A DNA stretch of 64,000 nt from Burkholderia sp. TSV86 (lineage in GTDB: Bacteria; Pseudomonadota; Gammaproteobacteria; Burkholderiales; Burkholderiaceae), in the NCBI RefSeq assembly GCF_001522865.1, contig NZ_LOWB01000104.1, positions 1 through 64,000 on the forward strand, given 5' to 3'. The notes under the pieces are model-generated. The model was not told the DNA's origin and made no database searches. It was given only the letters and a program-made list of their open reading frames with translations. Shown piece after piece: positions 44,733 to 53,695 of the stretch. Within the stretch, counting starts at the first letter, position 1; every line of letters begins with the position of its first letter. A program made the position numbers and the translations under genes.

Positions 44733-45143
44733 ATGTCTTACAGCAACAAGGTTCTGGATCACTACGAAAATCCGCGTAACGTCGGTTCGTTCGCGAAGGA
44801 CGACGATGCGGTGGGTACCGGCATGGTCGGCGCGCCCGCGTGCGGCGATGTGATGAAGCTGCAGATTCGCGTCGGCGCGGATGGCGTGATCGAGGATGCG
44901 AAGTTCAAGACGTATGGCTGCGGTTCGGCGATCGCGTCGAGTTCGCTCGTCACCGAATGGGTGAAGGGCAAGACGCTCGATGAGGCGCTCGCGATCAAGA
45001 ACACGCAGATTGCCGAGGAACTGGCGCTGCCGCCGGTGAAGATTCACTGCTCGATCCTCGCCGAAGACGCGATCAAGGCGGCCGTTGCCGACTACAAGCA
45101 GCGTCACGCGGGCGCGGCGCAAGGCGACAAAGCCGCTGCGTGA
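44733..45143 (+). CDS. iscU: Fe-S cluster scaffold protein IscU
   Basis: A 136-residue scaffold on which clusters are built. Conserved ligands are Cys37 (with Asp39), Cys63 and Cys106. The LPPVK motif at 99-103 is the recognition site for the HscA chaperone, whose gene is three genes downstream. The C-terminal tail is Ala-rich and slightly longer than in E. coli. AAGGAG lies upstream of the ATG. iscA starts 193 bases further, a longer gap than usual in this operon. Confidence 0.98.
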   Translation: MSYSNKVLDHYENPRNVGSFAKDDDAVGTGMVGAPACGDVMKLQIRVGADGVIEDAKFKTYGCGSAIASSSLVTEWVKGKTLDEALAIKNTQIAEELALPPVKIHCSILAEDAIKAAVADYKQRHAGAAQGDKAAA

Positions 45144-45336
45144 GGCCGGCTATGCGCTGCGCGCCGGCTGGCCGTGCGTTGCGGGCAAGCGCCGGGATAG
45201 GCGCTGTGGGCAATGCGCGATGAGCCGGTGGTGCAGGCAGGCTCTGTGTGCGCTGACGGCGCGGCGGGTTGGACGGACGACGTTTGAGTTTGAACGCAAT
45301 ACGCGCGTGGCCCGGCTGCGCGCGGCGAAGGACATT

Positions 45337-45660
45337 ATGGCAATCACACTGACCGAAAAAGCGGCGCAACACGTGCAGAAGTATCTGACGCGTCGCGGCA
45401 AGGGGCTGGGCCTGAGGCTCGGCGTGCGCACGACCGGCTGCTCGGGGCTTGCGTACAAGCTCGAATATGTTGATGAGCTTGCCGCCGAGGATCAAGTGTT
45501 CGAGAGCCATGGCGTGAAAGTCGTCGTCGATCCGAAAAGCCTCGCGTATATCGACGGCACCGAATTGGACTTCGCGCGCGAAGGGTTGAACGAGGGATTC
45601 AAGTTCAACAACCCGAACGTGAAGGACGAATGCGGCTGCGGCGAGTCGTTCCGCGTCTGA
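45337..45660 (+). CDS. iscA: Fe-S cluster assembly A-type carrier IscA
   Basis: A 107-residue A-type carrier that passes clusters or iron to apoproteins. The three invariant cysteines are Cys35 (TTGCSG) and Cys99/Cys101 (DECGCGESF). It starts [16 protein letters not shown]. The frame is open for 250 bases upstream, but the ATG at 45337 gives the family length and earlier residues are unlike IscA. A small hairpin with five Ts follows at 45687-45707, before hscB. Confidence 0.97.
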   Translation: MAITLTEKAAQHVQKYLTRRGKGLGLRLGVRTTGCSGLAYKLEYVDELAAEDQVFESHGVKVVVDPKSLAYIDGTELDFAREGLNEGFKFNNPNVKDECGCGESFRV

Positions 45661-45686
45661 CGACGATTCCATACGGCGCGGCAACA

Positions 45687-45707
45687 GGCGGCGCGGGCCG
45701 CCTTTTT
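45687..45707 (+). terminator. Possible attenuator between iscA and hscB
   Basis: GGCGGC-GCGG-GCCGCC-TTTTT is a 6-bp GC hairpin with a U-tract, 27 bases after the iscA stop and 80 before the hscB start. It may reduce chaperone-gene expression relative to iscSUA. Confidence 0.5.
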
Positions 45708-45786
45708 AATGGGCGGCGCAACGGCTCGCGACAGCGGGCGTTGGGCCGCGCGATCGACAACGAATCCTGCACGATTGCGACACGCG

Positions 45787-46314
45787 ATGGTTTCGCTCAA
45801 AGACAGCCACTTTGATTTGTTCGGCCTGCCGGCGCAATTCGCGCTCGACGAGCAGGCGCTGGATGCCGCTTATCGCACCGTGCAGTCGCAGGTGCATCCG
45901 GACCGCTTCGCGGCGGCGGGCGACGCGCAAAAGCGCGTCGCGATGCAATGGGCGGCGCGCGCGAACGAGGCGTACCAGACGCTGCGCGATCCGCTCAAGC
46001 GTGCGGCGTATCTGCTTGCGCTGCGCGGCGTAGAGGTCGGCGCCGAGAACAACACGGCGATGGAGCCGGCGTTCCTGATGCAGCAAATGGAGTGGCGTGA
46101 GCGCATCGAGGATGCGGCCGCCGCGAGCCATGTCGGCGAACTCGACGCGCTGCTTGCGGAGCTGCGCGACGAGCGGCGCGCGCGGATCGCGAAACTCGCC
46201 GCGCTCGTCGATAGCGGCGCCGACCAGGGGGCAGCCGAGGCGGTGCGGCAGTTGATGTTCGTCGAGCGCGTGACGGCGGAGATCCGCGCGCAGATCGAGC
46301 GTCTCGAGCGCTGA
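45787..46314 (+). CDS. hscB: Fe-S cluster co-chaperone HscB (J-domain)
   Basis: A 175-residue J-protein that delivers IscU to HscA and stimulates its ATPase. The J domain at 1-75 has the HPD motif at 37-39 (VHPDRF). The C-terminal three-helix bundle has [11 protein letters not shown], the surface that binds IscU in homologues. The ATG at 45787 gives a normal length; the open frame upstream is not family-like. It is followed by a 143-base intercistronic region rich in hairpins and then hscA. Confidence 0.95.
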   Translation: MVSLKDSHFDLFGLPAQFALDEQALDAAYRTVQSQVHPDRFAAAGDAQKRVAMQWAARANEAYQTLRDPLKRAAYLLALRGVEVGAENNTAMEPAFLMQQMEWRERIEDAAAASHVGELDALLAELRDERRARIAKLAALVDSGADQGAAEAVRQLMFVERVTAEIRAQIERLER

Positions 46315-46381
46315 TGCCCGGCTGCGATGCCCGGCTGCGCTCTCCAGTCGCAGCCGCAACAACGGCCGCGGATGCGCGGCC
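46313..46381 (+). repeat. 13-bp duplication and two hairpins between hscB and hscA
   Basis: GATGCCCGGCTGC is duplicated at 46313-46338. The second copy begins a hairpin CGGCTGCG/CGCAGCCG (46332-46356), and GGCCGCG-GATG-CGCGGCC follows at 46364-46381. Neither has a U-tract, so they more likely affect mRNA processing or stability than termination. Confidence 0.6.
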
Positions 46382-46457
46382 GCGATACTAACTGCGCGCG
46401 GCACCCCGGCTTCACGCGCGCGATGCAACGAGGGCTACGCCCCTCATCGAACTGAAG

Positions 46458-48326
46458 ATGGCTTTACTGCAAATTTCCGAACCCGGCATGGCGCCCGCGC
46501 CGCATCAGCGGCGGCTCGCCGTCGGCATCGACCTCGGCACGACCCATTCGCTCGTCGCCGCGGTGCGCAACAGTATTCCCGAAGCGTTGCCCGACGAAGC
46601 GGGGCGGGTGTTGCTGCCGTCCGTCGTCCGCTATCTCGAGAACGGCCGCCGCCGGATCGGTCATACGGCAAAAGCCGAGGCGGCGCGCGATCCGCGCAAT
46701 ACGATCGTGTCCGTCAAGCGTTTCATGGGCCGCGGCAAGGCGGAAGTCGAGGGCGCGGCGAATGCGCCTTACGAATTCGTCGACGCGCCGGGCATGGTGC
46801 AGATTCGCACGGTCGACGGTGTGAAGAGCCCGGTCGAAGTGTCGGCCGAGATTCTCGCGACGTTGCGCCAGCGCGCGGAGGATACGCTTGGCGACGAACT
46901 GGTCGGCGCGGTGATCACCGTGCCCGCGTATTTCGACGACGCCCAGCGCCAGGCGACCAAGGACGCCGCGCGGCTCGCGGGGCTGAACGTGCTGCGCCTG
47001 CTGAACGAGCCGACCGCGGCGGCGATCGCTTACGGGCTGGACAACGGCGCGGAGGGGCTTTACGCGGTCTACGATCTGGGCGGCGGCACGTTCGATCTGT
47101 CGATTCTGAGGCTCACGAAGGGTGTGTTCGAAGTGCTCGCCGCGGGCGGCGATTCGGCGCTCGGCGGCGACGATTTCGACCATGCGCTGTTCGATCATGT
47201 GCTCGCGCGCGCGAACATCGATGCGAAGACGCTCGCGCCCGAAGACGTGCGCCTGCTGCTCGACCGGGTGCGCATCGCGAAGGAGGCGCTGTCGGATGCG
47301 CCGGACGTGAAATTGGACGTGACGCTGTCGACGGGCGCGACGCTCGCGCAGGCGATCTCGCGCGATACGTTCGCGACCGTCGCCGAGCCACTCGTGCAGC
47401 GGACGCTCGGGCCGACCCGCAAGGCGCTGCGCGACGCGCAGGTCACGGCGGCCGACATCAAGGGCGTCGTGCTCGTCGGAGGGGCGACGCGCATGCCGGT
47501 GATTCGGCAAGCGGTGGCGGAATTCTTCGGTCAGCCGCCGCTCGTCAATCTCGATCCGGACCAGGTGGTCGCGCTCGGCGCGGCGATTCAAGCCGACCTG
47601 CTCGCCGGCAACCGCGGCAGCGGCGACGATTGGCTGCTGCTCGACGTGATTCCGCTGTCGCTCGGCGTCGAGACGATGGGTGGTCTCGTCGAGAAGATCG
47701 TTCCGCGCAATTCGACGATTCCCGTCGCGCGCGCGCAGGATTTCACGACGTTCAAGGACGGCCAGACCGCGATGGCGATTCACGTCGTGCAGGGCGAGCG
47801 CGAGCTGGTGTCCGATTGCCGGTCGCTCGCGCGCTTCGAGTTGCGCGGCATTCCGCCGATGGCGGCGGGGGCGGCGCGCATTCGCGTCACGTATCAGGTC
47901 GACGCGGATGGCCTTTTGTCGGTGTTCGCGCGCGAGCAGGGCTCGGGCGTCGAGGCGTCGGTGGTCGTGAAGCCGTCGTATGGTTTGGCCGACAGCGACA
48001 TCGCGCGGATGCTCGAGGACAGCTTCAGCGCGGCCGAAGTCGACATGCGCGCACGCGCGCTGCGCGAAGCGCAGGTCGACGCGCAGCGCCTCGTCGATGC
48101 GACGCAGGCCGCGCTCGACGCCGACGGCGATTTGCTCGAGGCGGGCGAGCGCGCGGCGATCGACGGCCTCGTCACGTCACTGCGCACGCTTGCGACGGGC
48201 GACGATACGGACGCGATCGACGCGGCGACCAAGGCGCTCGCCGCGGGCACCGACGAGTTCGCCGCGCGCCGGATGGACAAGAGCATCAAGCGGGCGCTCG
48301 CCGGCCGCAAGCTCGACGAGATTTGA
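46458..48326 (+). CDS. hscA: Fe-S assembly Hsp70 chaperone HscA
   Basis: A 622-residue specialised DnaK homologue that, with HscB, promotes cluster release from IscU. The nucleotide-binding domain shows [12 protein letters not shown], the [12 protein letters not shown] phosphate loop and [14 protein letters not shown]. The substrate-binding domain follows from about residue 395 ([13 protein letters not shown]). It is embedded in the isc operon and slightly shorter than DnaK, as HscA proteins are. The fdx gene follows after 111 bases that fold into a strong GC hairpin. Confidence 0.97.
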   Translation: MALLQISEPGMAPAPHQRRLAVGIDLGTTHSLVAAVRNSIPEALPDEAGRVLLPSVVRYLENGRRRIGHTAKAEAARDPRNTIVSVKRFMGRGKAEVEGAANAPYEFVDAPGMVQIRTVDGVKSPVEVSAEILATLRQRAEDTLGDELVGAVITVPAYFDDAQRQATKDAARLAGLNVLRLLNEPTAAAIAYGLDNGAEGLYAVYDLGGGTFDLSILRLTKGVFEVLAAGGDSALGGDDFDHALFDHVLARANIDAKTLAPEDVRLLLDRVRIAKEALSDAPDVKLDVTLSTGATLAQAISRDTFATVAEPLVQRTLGPTRKALRDAQVTAADIKGVVLVGGATRMPVIRQAVAEFFGQPPLVNLDPDQVVALGAAIQADLLAGNRGSGDDWLLLDVIPLSLGVETMGGLVEKIVPRNSTIPVARAQDFTTFKDGQTAMAIHVVQGERELVSDCRSLARFELRGIPPMAAGAARIRVTYQVDADGLLSVFAREQGSGVEASVVVKPSYGLADSDIARMLEDSFSAAEVDMRARALREAQVDAQRLVDATQAALDADGDLLEAGERAAIDGLVTSLRTLATGDDTDAIDAATKALAAGTDEFAARRMDKSIKRALAGRKLDEI

Positions 48327-48334
48327 TATACGCT

Positions 48335-48374
48335 GCGCCGCGCGGCCGGGCTGACGCCGCGGGCCGCGCGGCGC
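48335..48374 (+). other. 13-bp GC hairpin between hscA and fdx
   Basis: GCGCCGCGCGGCC, a 14-base loop, GGCCGCGCGGCGC, a perfect stem. It has no U-tract. It could protect or delimit mRNA segments of the operon. Confidence 0.55.
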
Positions 48375-48437
48375 GACGACGAACCCGCGCGGCTGCGCGC
48401 CGAGCCGGCCGCGCCTAGCGCAACGAACGGAACCAAC

Positions 48438-48779
48438 ATGCCTCAACTCGTAGTACTGCCGCACGTCGAACTGTGCCCGGACGGCGCGGTGATCGACGCC
48501 GTGCCCGGCAAGAGCATCTGCGACAATCTGCTCGACAATGGCGTCGAGATCGAGCATGCATGCGAGAAATCGTGCGCATGCACGACCTGCCACGTGATTA
48601 TCCGCGAGGGCTTCAACGAACTCGAGCCGTCCGAGGAGGACGAGGACGATCTGCTCGACAAGGCGTGGGGGCTTGAGCCTACGTCGCGCTTGTCATGCCA
48701 GGCGATCGTGAAGGACGATGTGGATCTGGTGGTCGAGATCCCGAAGTACTCGATCAATCACGCGAAAGAAAATCACTGA
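48438..48779 (+). CDS. fdx: ISC-system [2Fe-2S] ferredoxin
   Basis: A 113-residue adrenodoxin-type ferredoxin that supplies electrons for cluster assembly. Ligands are Cys42, Cys48, Cys51 and a fourth in RLSCQAIV. Cys46 is a further cysteine between the first two. It begins PQLVVLPHVELCPDG as do other isc ferredoxins. It sits between hscA and iscX, 22 bases before iscX, all on the plus strand. Confidence 0.96.
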   Translation: MPQLVVLPHVELCPDGAVIDAVPGKSICDNLLDNGVEIEHACEKSCACTTCHVIIREGFNELEPSEEDEDDLLDKAWGLEPTSRLSCQAIVKDDVDLVVEIPKYSINHAKENH

Positions 48780-48801
48780 TGACGCGCAAGGAGAGACGGC
48801 G

Positions 48802-49008
48802 ATGAAATGGACCGATTCGCGCGAGATCGCGATTGCGCTGGCAGAACTGCATCCGGACGTCGATCCGAGGACTGTCCGCTTTACCGAGCTGCGCGAGTGG
48901 GTGCTCGCGCTTGACGGCTTCGACGACGATCCGAATCGCTCCGGCGAGAAAATTCTCGAAGCGATCCAGACGTATTGGATCGACGAATCGGATGTCGACG
49001 ACGATTGA
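48802..49008 (+). CDS. iscX: Fe-S assembly protein IscX
   Basis: A 68-residue acidic protein that binds IscS and iron and modulates desulfurase activity. It starts MKWTDSREIAIALAELHPDVD and ends with an acidic WIDESDVDDD. AAGGAGAGACGG precedes the ATG. Its TGA stop (49006-49008) runs straight into an octamer tandem repeat. It is the last gene of the isc operon, and a terminator follows at 49236. Confidence 0.96.
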   Translation: MKWTDSREIAIALAELHPDVDPRTVRFTELREWVLALDGFDDDPNRSGEKILEAIQTYWIDESDVDDD

Positions 49009-49085
49009 AGTGCTGAAGTGCTGAAGTGCTGAAGTGCTGAAGTGCTGAAGTGCTGAAGTGCTGAAGTGCTGAAGTGCTGAAGTGC
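49007..49085. repeat. Octamer tandem repeat (GAAGTGCT) x9 plus a partial copy
   Basis: Nine perfect copies at 49007-49078 and a partial tenth (GAAGTGC) to 49085. The first copy begins inside the iscX stop codon. Such arrays commonly vary in copy number. It is not a CRISPR: there are no spacers. Nothing else but the terminator at 49236 is seen before 49306. Confidence 0.95.
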
Positions 49086-49235
49086 GGTCGGGCGAGTGTT
49101 CGCGCATGTGGGCAGATGTCTGCAACGTTCGCGCGCACGGCCCACGCGCACACGCGAACGGATATGGCTGCCGAGCGGTGCTCGCACGGCGTTGCGTCGG
49201 CGGCGGGTCGCAGCGAAATCGAATCATGCGTAAAG

Positions 49236-49276
49236 AAAAACGGCTCGTGAAGCGATCGCTTCACGAGCCGTTTTTT
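49236..49276. terminator. Strong bidirectional terminator
   Basis: A perfect 18-bp stem: AAAAACGGCTCGTGAAGC, loop GATC, then its complement and TTTTTT. It separates the isc operon from the convergent glycine-zipper gene. Confidence 0.95.
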
Positions 49277-49305
49277 CATACCGCCCCGCTCGCGCGGTGC
49301 GCTGA

Positions 49306-50043
49306 TCAGGCGCCGACCAGTGTGCCGTTTTCGACCCGCACGCGCTGCCCTTGGCCGAACGGCGGCGGGTTGCGGTACGTAAAGGTGCGCGTCGAGCCGT
49401 CTTGCATCTGCACTCGCACCTGATAATCGGTTTCGCTGCGAACCTGTTTTTCGATTGCATTGCCGGCGAGCCCGCCGCCGAGTGCGCCAAGGATCGTCAT
49501 TGCCGCGCGGCCGTTTCCGTGGCCGAACTGGTTGCCGGCAAAGCCGCCCGCCGCCGCACCGCCGATCGCGCCAAGCCCCGAACTGGTGCCGGCACTGCGT
49601 ACCGGCACGATGGCGGCGACGGTGCCGCAGCTCGAGCAGTAAGACGCCTGCGACGGTTGCGGCGAATACGGCTGCTGCGCATATTGCGGCTGCGGTGCGG
49701 CGGCCGTGTTGTGCTTGCGCGGCGTGTGGCGCGCCGGCTGTTGAGGTGCGGCCTGCGCGACAGTTTGGCGTTGTTGCTGCGCGGCTTGCTGGGCGGCCTG
49801 CTGCTGCGCTTGAGCGGCGAGCGCGGCGCTTGCCGCGGCGGCCGTATCGACAGCCGGTTGCGACGCGATCAGCGCGGCCTGCGTTTGCGGATTCTGCTCG
49901 GCGGTGCTGCTCGCTTTCGGGAACAGGCCCGTGACGGCGGCCGTTGCCGCGAGGCTGGCGATGATGACCGCGCCCGCGGCGGTAGCGATGAGCGGATGGA
50001 GGCGCTGACGTTGCTGCGTAGTAGCGGTGTTTTGATTGTCCAT
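49306..50043 (-). CDS. Glycine-zipper 2TM domain membrane protein
   Basis: A 245-residue envelope protein. An N-terminal membrane anchor lies at about residues 20-42 (IATAAGAVIIASLAATAAV), followed by a Gln/Ala/Pro-rich linker of about 80 residues with poly-Gln runs. A glycine zipper follows: SGLGAIGGAAAGGFAGN and LGALGGGLAGNAIEK, as in SlyB/17-kDa-antigen-type proteins. It ends with a short beta domain (YQVRVQMQDGSTRTFTY). There is no lipobox, so it is not a classical lipoprotein. The start at 50043 has AGGAGAG. Function is unknown; relatives affect envelope integrity. It is convergent with iscX. Confidence 0.85.
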   Translation of the reverse strand: MDNQNTATTQQRQRLHPLIATAAGAVIIASLAATAAVTGLFPKASSTAEQNPQTQAALIASQPAVDTAAAASAALAAQAQQQAAQQAAQQQRQTVAQAAPQQPARHTPRKHNTAAAPQPQYAQQPYSPQPSQASYCSSCGTVAAIVPVRSAGTSSGLGAIGGAAAGGFAGNQFGHGNGRAAMTILGALGGGLAGNAIEKQVRSETDYQVRVQMQDGSTRTFTYRNPPPFGQGQRVRVENGTLVGA

Positions 50044-50534
50044 TTTCGACTCTCCTGACGCGCACGGACGTGCGTTATTTTCTGCAGTCAAGTGTCGATC
50101 ATCCGCTATGGGCGCGCCGTTTCAAGTTGTAACGATTCGCTGTGGAAACTTCGGTGTCAAACACCGTCAAATGCGCGCACGGGCCGCTGCGGCAATGGCG
50201 GCGCGCTGAAAGGGACGGAGCGCAAGACGCGTGCGACGGCCGTGCTTTAACCAGTGGTTACAAAGCACGCGATCAGGTAGGCGGCGGATTGGGCGTTTGG
50301 GGGGATTCGAGCGCCGCTGACGCGCTTACGGCGAGGTTCTGCCCACGCTGAAGGGGGCGCGGCTTTGCGCCACACGGTGGCGGTGGAGCAAAAAGTGGCG
50401 CAGGTGAAGCGAAAAGCGGCTGCGCCAGGCGGGCGAATCGCCGGTGTCGAACGGACGGACGGCGGGCCGCCCGGCCGGGCGATCAGGCAACTGAACGATC
50501 GGCCGGCCGGGCGCGGCGCTGCAAGCCGCCGCCG
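50044..50534. other. Intergenic region upstream of the glycine-zipper gene
   Basis: About 490 bases between the glycine-zipper gene start and the lysS stop, both on the minus strand. It should contain the promoter of the former and the end of the lysS transcript. No hairpin with a U-tract and no gene are evident. Confidence 0.4.
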
Positions 50535-52061
50535 TCAGTCCTCGCGGCGCAGATGCGGGAACAGCAGCACGTCGCGGATCGTTGGGCTGTCGGTGAGCAG
50601 CATCACGAGGCGGTCGATGCCGATGCCGCAGCCGCCGGTCGGCGGCATGCCGTATTCGAGCGCGCGGATATAGTCGGCGTCGAAATACATCGCTTCTTCG
50701 TCACCCGCGTCCTTTTGCTCGACTTGCTTCTTGAAGCGGGCCGCCTGATCTTCCGGGTCGTTGAGTTCGGAGAAGCCGTTCGCGATCTCGCGGCCGGTGA
50801 CGAACAGCTCGAAGCGCTCGGTGATGCCGGGCACCGTGTCCGAAGCGCGCGCGAGCGGCGATACCTCGACCGGGTAGTCGATGATGTAGGTCGGTTCCCA
50901 GAGCTGCGACTCGGCGGTTTCCTCGAAGAGCGCAAGCTGCAGTGCGCCGATGCCCGCGTTCAGAAACGCCGGCTGCGACGCGTCCACGCCGAGCCGCTTG
51001 AGTTCGGTGCGCAGATAGGCGGGATCGGCAAGCTGAGCGTCGGTGTAGGACGGCGCGTACTTCTGGATCGCCTGCGTGATCGTGAGCCGGTGGAACGGCT
51101 TCGACAGATCGAGTTCGCGGCCTTGATACTGGAACGTCGCGGTGCCGAGCGCGTCGATCGCCGTCTGGCGGATCAGTTGTTCGGTGAAATCCATCAACCA
51201 ACGATAATCGGTGTACGCAGCGTAGAACTCCATCATCGTGAATTCCGGATTGTGGCGCGGCGACACGCCCTCGTTGCGGAAATTCCGGTTGATTTCGAAT
51301 ACGCGCTCGAAGCCGCCGACGATCAGGCGCTTCAGATACAGCTCCGGCGCGATGCGCAGGAACATCTGCATGTCGAGCGCGTTGTGATGCGTGACGAACG
51401 GCTTGGCCGCCGCGCCGCCTGGGATCGGATGCAGCATCGGCGTTTCGACTTCCATGAATTCGGCGTCGCTCATGAACTTGCGGATCGACGCGATCGCCTT
51501 CGTGCGCGCGCGGAACGTCGCGCGCGTTTGCGGCGTGACGATCAGATCGACGTAGCGCTGGCGGTAACGCATTTCCTGGTCCGCGAGGCCGTGGAACTTG
51601 TCTGGCAGCGGGCGCAGCGCCTTCGACAGCAGCCGCAGCGCCGTACACTTCACCGAAAGCTCACCCTTGTTCGTGCGGAACAGCACGCCGCGCGCGGCGA
51701 CGATGTCGCCCAGATCCCACTTCTTGAATGCTTCGTAAGTGTCCGCGCCGACGTCGGCGGGCGTGACGAAGAACTGGATCTGGCCCGAGCCGTCCTGCAC
51801 GGTCGCGAAGCTCGCCTTGCCCATCACGCGTTTCAACATCATCCGGCCGGCGATCGCGACTTCAAGGGACTTTGCTTCGAGCGCTTCCTTGTCGGCATCG
51901 GCGTGTTCGGCTTGCAGATCGGCTGCGTGGTGGGTCGGCCGGAAGTCGTTCGGGTACGCGACGCCTTGCTCGCGCAGCGCGCGCAGCTTGTCGCGGCGCT
52001 CCGCGATGATCAGGTTTTCGTCCGCCGCGACTGCGGCCTGCGGTTGGGTCGGTTCGGTCAT
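50535..52061 (-). CDS. lysS: Lysyl-tRNA synthetase (class II)
   Basis: A 508-residue class II synthetase that charges tRNA-Lys. The N-terminal OB-fold anticodon-binding domain ([20 protein letters not shown]) precedes the catalytic domain. Motif 2 is [20 protein letters not shown] and motif 3 is [24 protein letters not shown] at 52061 is the chosen start; upstream residues in the open frame are not family-like. It lies 131 bases downstream of prfB on the same strand, the usual prfB-lysS order, so the two are probably co-transcribed. Confidence 0.98.
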   Translation of the reverse strand: MTEPTQPQAAVAADENLIIAERRDKLRALREQGVAYPNDFRPTHHAADLQAEHADADKEALEAKSLEVAIAGRMMLKRVMGKASFATVQDGSGQIQFFVTPADVGADTYEAFKKWDLGDIVAARGVLFRTNKGELSVKCTALRLLSKALRPLPDKFHGLADQEMRYRQRYVDLIVTPQTRATFRARTKAIASIRKFMSDAEFMEVETPMLHPIPGGAAAKPFVTHHNALDMQMFLRIAPELYLKRLIVGGFERVFEINRNFRNEGVSPRHNPEFTMMEFYAAYTDYRWLMDFTEQLIRQTAIDALGTATFQYQGRELDLSKPFHRLTITQAIQKYAPSYTDAQLADPAYLRTELKRLGVDASQPAFLNAGIGALQLALFEETAESQLWEPTYIIDYPVEVSPLARASDTVPGITERFELFVTGREIANGFSELNDPEDQAARFKKQVEQKDAGDEEAMYFDADYIRALEYGMPPTGGCGIGIDRLVMLLTDSPTIRDVLLFPHLRRED

Positions 52062-52192
52062 GATGGTCGGTTCGGTGGTGATGCATGAGCGGGGCGGTGC
52101 GACGGCGATGCACGAGGCGGCCCGCCGGGCGGGCGCCTCTTCGTCGCGCGGGCGCGGATGGCGGCCGTGCGGGCCGCGCCGCGCGCGGGCGC

Positions 52193-53297
52193 TTACACGC
52201 CCTGTTTGAGACTTGCGCTGATGAAGTCGTCGAGATCGCCGTCGAGCACGGCCTTCGTGTTGCTCATTTCGACGTTCGTGCGCAGATCCTTCACGCGGCT
52301 CTGGTCGAGCACGTACGAGCGGATCTGGTGACCCCAGCCCACGTCGGTCTTGCTCGATTCGAGCTTGTCCTGCTCGGCCTGGCGCTTGCGCAGCTCGGCT
52401 TCGTAAAGGCGCGACTTCAGCATCGCCATCGCCTCCGCGCGGTTGCGGTGCTGCGAGCGGTCGTTCTGGCACTGGACGACGATGCCCGTCGGCATATGCG
52501 TGATGCGCACGGCCGAATCGGTCTTGTTGATGTGCTGGCCGCCCGCGCCGGACGCGCGATAGGTGTCGATGCGCAGATCGGCCGGGTTGATTTCGACTTC
52601 GATCGAATCGTCGATTTCCGGATAGACGAACACCGACGAGAACGACGTATGGCGGCCGCCCGACGAGTCGAACGGCGATTTGCGCACGAGCCGGTGAATG
52701 CCGGTTTCGGTGCGCAGATAGCCGTATGCGTATTCGCCCGTGACCTTGATCGTCGCGTTCTTGATGCCGGCGACATCGCCGTCGGACTCTTCGAGCACCT
52801 CGGCCTTGAAGCCCTTGCGCTCGCAGTAGCGCAGATACTGGCGCAGCAGCATCGACGCCCAGTCGCACGCCTCGGTGCCACCGGCGCCTGCCTGGATGTC
52901 GATGAAGCAGTTGTTCGGATCGGCCGGGTTCGAGAACATCCGGCGGAATTCGATGTCGGCCACGCGCGCCTCAAGCTGCGCGGCGTCGCTTTCGGTCGCG
53001 ACGAGCGTGTCTTCGTCGCCTTCGTCGCGCGCGAGGTCGAACAGATCCTGCGTGTCGCGCAGGTCGTTATCGAGTTGCGTGAGCGTCGTCACGACGCCTT
53101 CGAGCAGCTTTTTCTCCCGGCCGAGCGCCTGGGCGTTCTTCGAATCGTTCCAGACGTTCGGGTTTTCGAGGGCCTTGTTGACTTCGGCTAGACGTTGCGA
53201 TTTGACGTCGTAGTCAAAGATACCCCCGTAGCTCGCCCGCGCGCCGGCGCAGGTCCGCAAGGGAGCTTTCGATCGCGTTCAGACGTTCCGCTTCCAT
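52193..53297 (-). CDS. prfB: Peptide chain release factor 2, with programmed +1 frameshift
   Basis: RF2, which reads UGA and UAA stop codons. The first frame starts at ATG 53297 ([20 protein letters not shown]) and meets an in-frame TGA at 53216-53214 after GELRGYL. Reading then moves +1 into [14 protein letters not shown] and runs to 52193. The site is CTT TGA C preceded by a GGGGG Shine-Dalgarno-like run, the classical autoregulatory signal: low RF2 gives more frameshifting. The peptidyl-hydrolysis motif GGQ is in [13 protein letters not shown]. The total is about 367 residues, normal for RF2. A minus-strand TATAAT lies about 40 bases before the ATG. Confidence 0.97.
53213..53229 (-). promoter_or_regulatory. 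Programmed +1 frameshift site of prfB
   Basis: On the minus strand ACGGGGGTATCTTTGAC: an SD-like GGGGG run, then the slippery CTT, the TGA stop and C. This is the conserved RF2 frameshift signal. Confidence 0.95.
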
Positions 53298-53334
53298 GAT
53301 CTCGTTCGCTCGTGATGCTTCGTGAAAAGGGGAA

Positions 53335-53340
53335 ATTATA
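53335..53340 (-). promoter_or_regulatory. Candidate -10 of prfB
   Basis: A perfect TATAAT on the minus strand, about 40 bases upstream of the prfB ATG. The -35 region is GC-rich and weak. The rest of 53298-53695 holds the decamer repeat at 53522 and no gene. Confidence 0.45.
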
Positions 53341-53521
53341 GCCGATGGTGGTGGGCGACCGGCCGGGCGGCCAGGCTCGCCGGCGGCATGCGCGGGCACT
53401 CATGTGCGTAGCCGGATTCGCGCGCGCCTCATGCCGATGACGGCGGCCGCTGCTTCCCGCTGCCTGCGGCGGTTGAGCGCCTGGCGACAAGGTGGTGGAG
53501 TGATACGGGTTCATGCGGGCT

Positions 53522-53571
53522 GGTTCGGGCCGGCTCGGATTGGTTTGGACCGGTTCGGACGGGTTCGGGCT
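53522..53571. repeat. Degenerate decamer tandem repeat
   Basis: Five 10-bp units of the form GGTTCGGRYY (GGTTCGGGCC, GGCTCGGATT, GGTTTGGACC, GGTTCGGACG, GGTTCGGGCT) in the gap between recJ and prfB. The copies differ, so it is an old array. Confidence 0.6.
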
Positions 53572-53695
53572 GCACGGGCGTTTCGGAACACGCCTTTCGA
53601 TGCCCGCCCGGCGCAATGACGCGGGCCGCCCGGCCGGGCCCGGCGCGCTCGACCAAGCCTGGCCCGCCGCAACGGGCCAGACGCTCGCCGCCGTT

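Noticed and set aside
49007-49085. Octamer array as a CRISPR
   Set aside because: Units are directly adjacent without spacers and far too short.
53214-53297. prfB seen as a pseudogene with a premature stop
   Set aside because: The TGA lies in the conserved CTT TGA C frameshift site, so the gene is intact.
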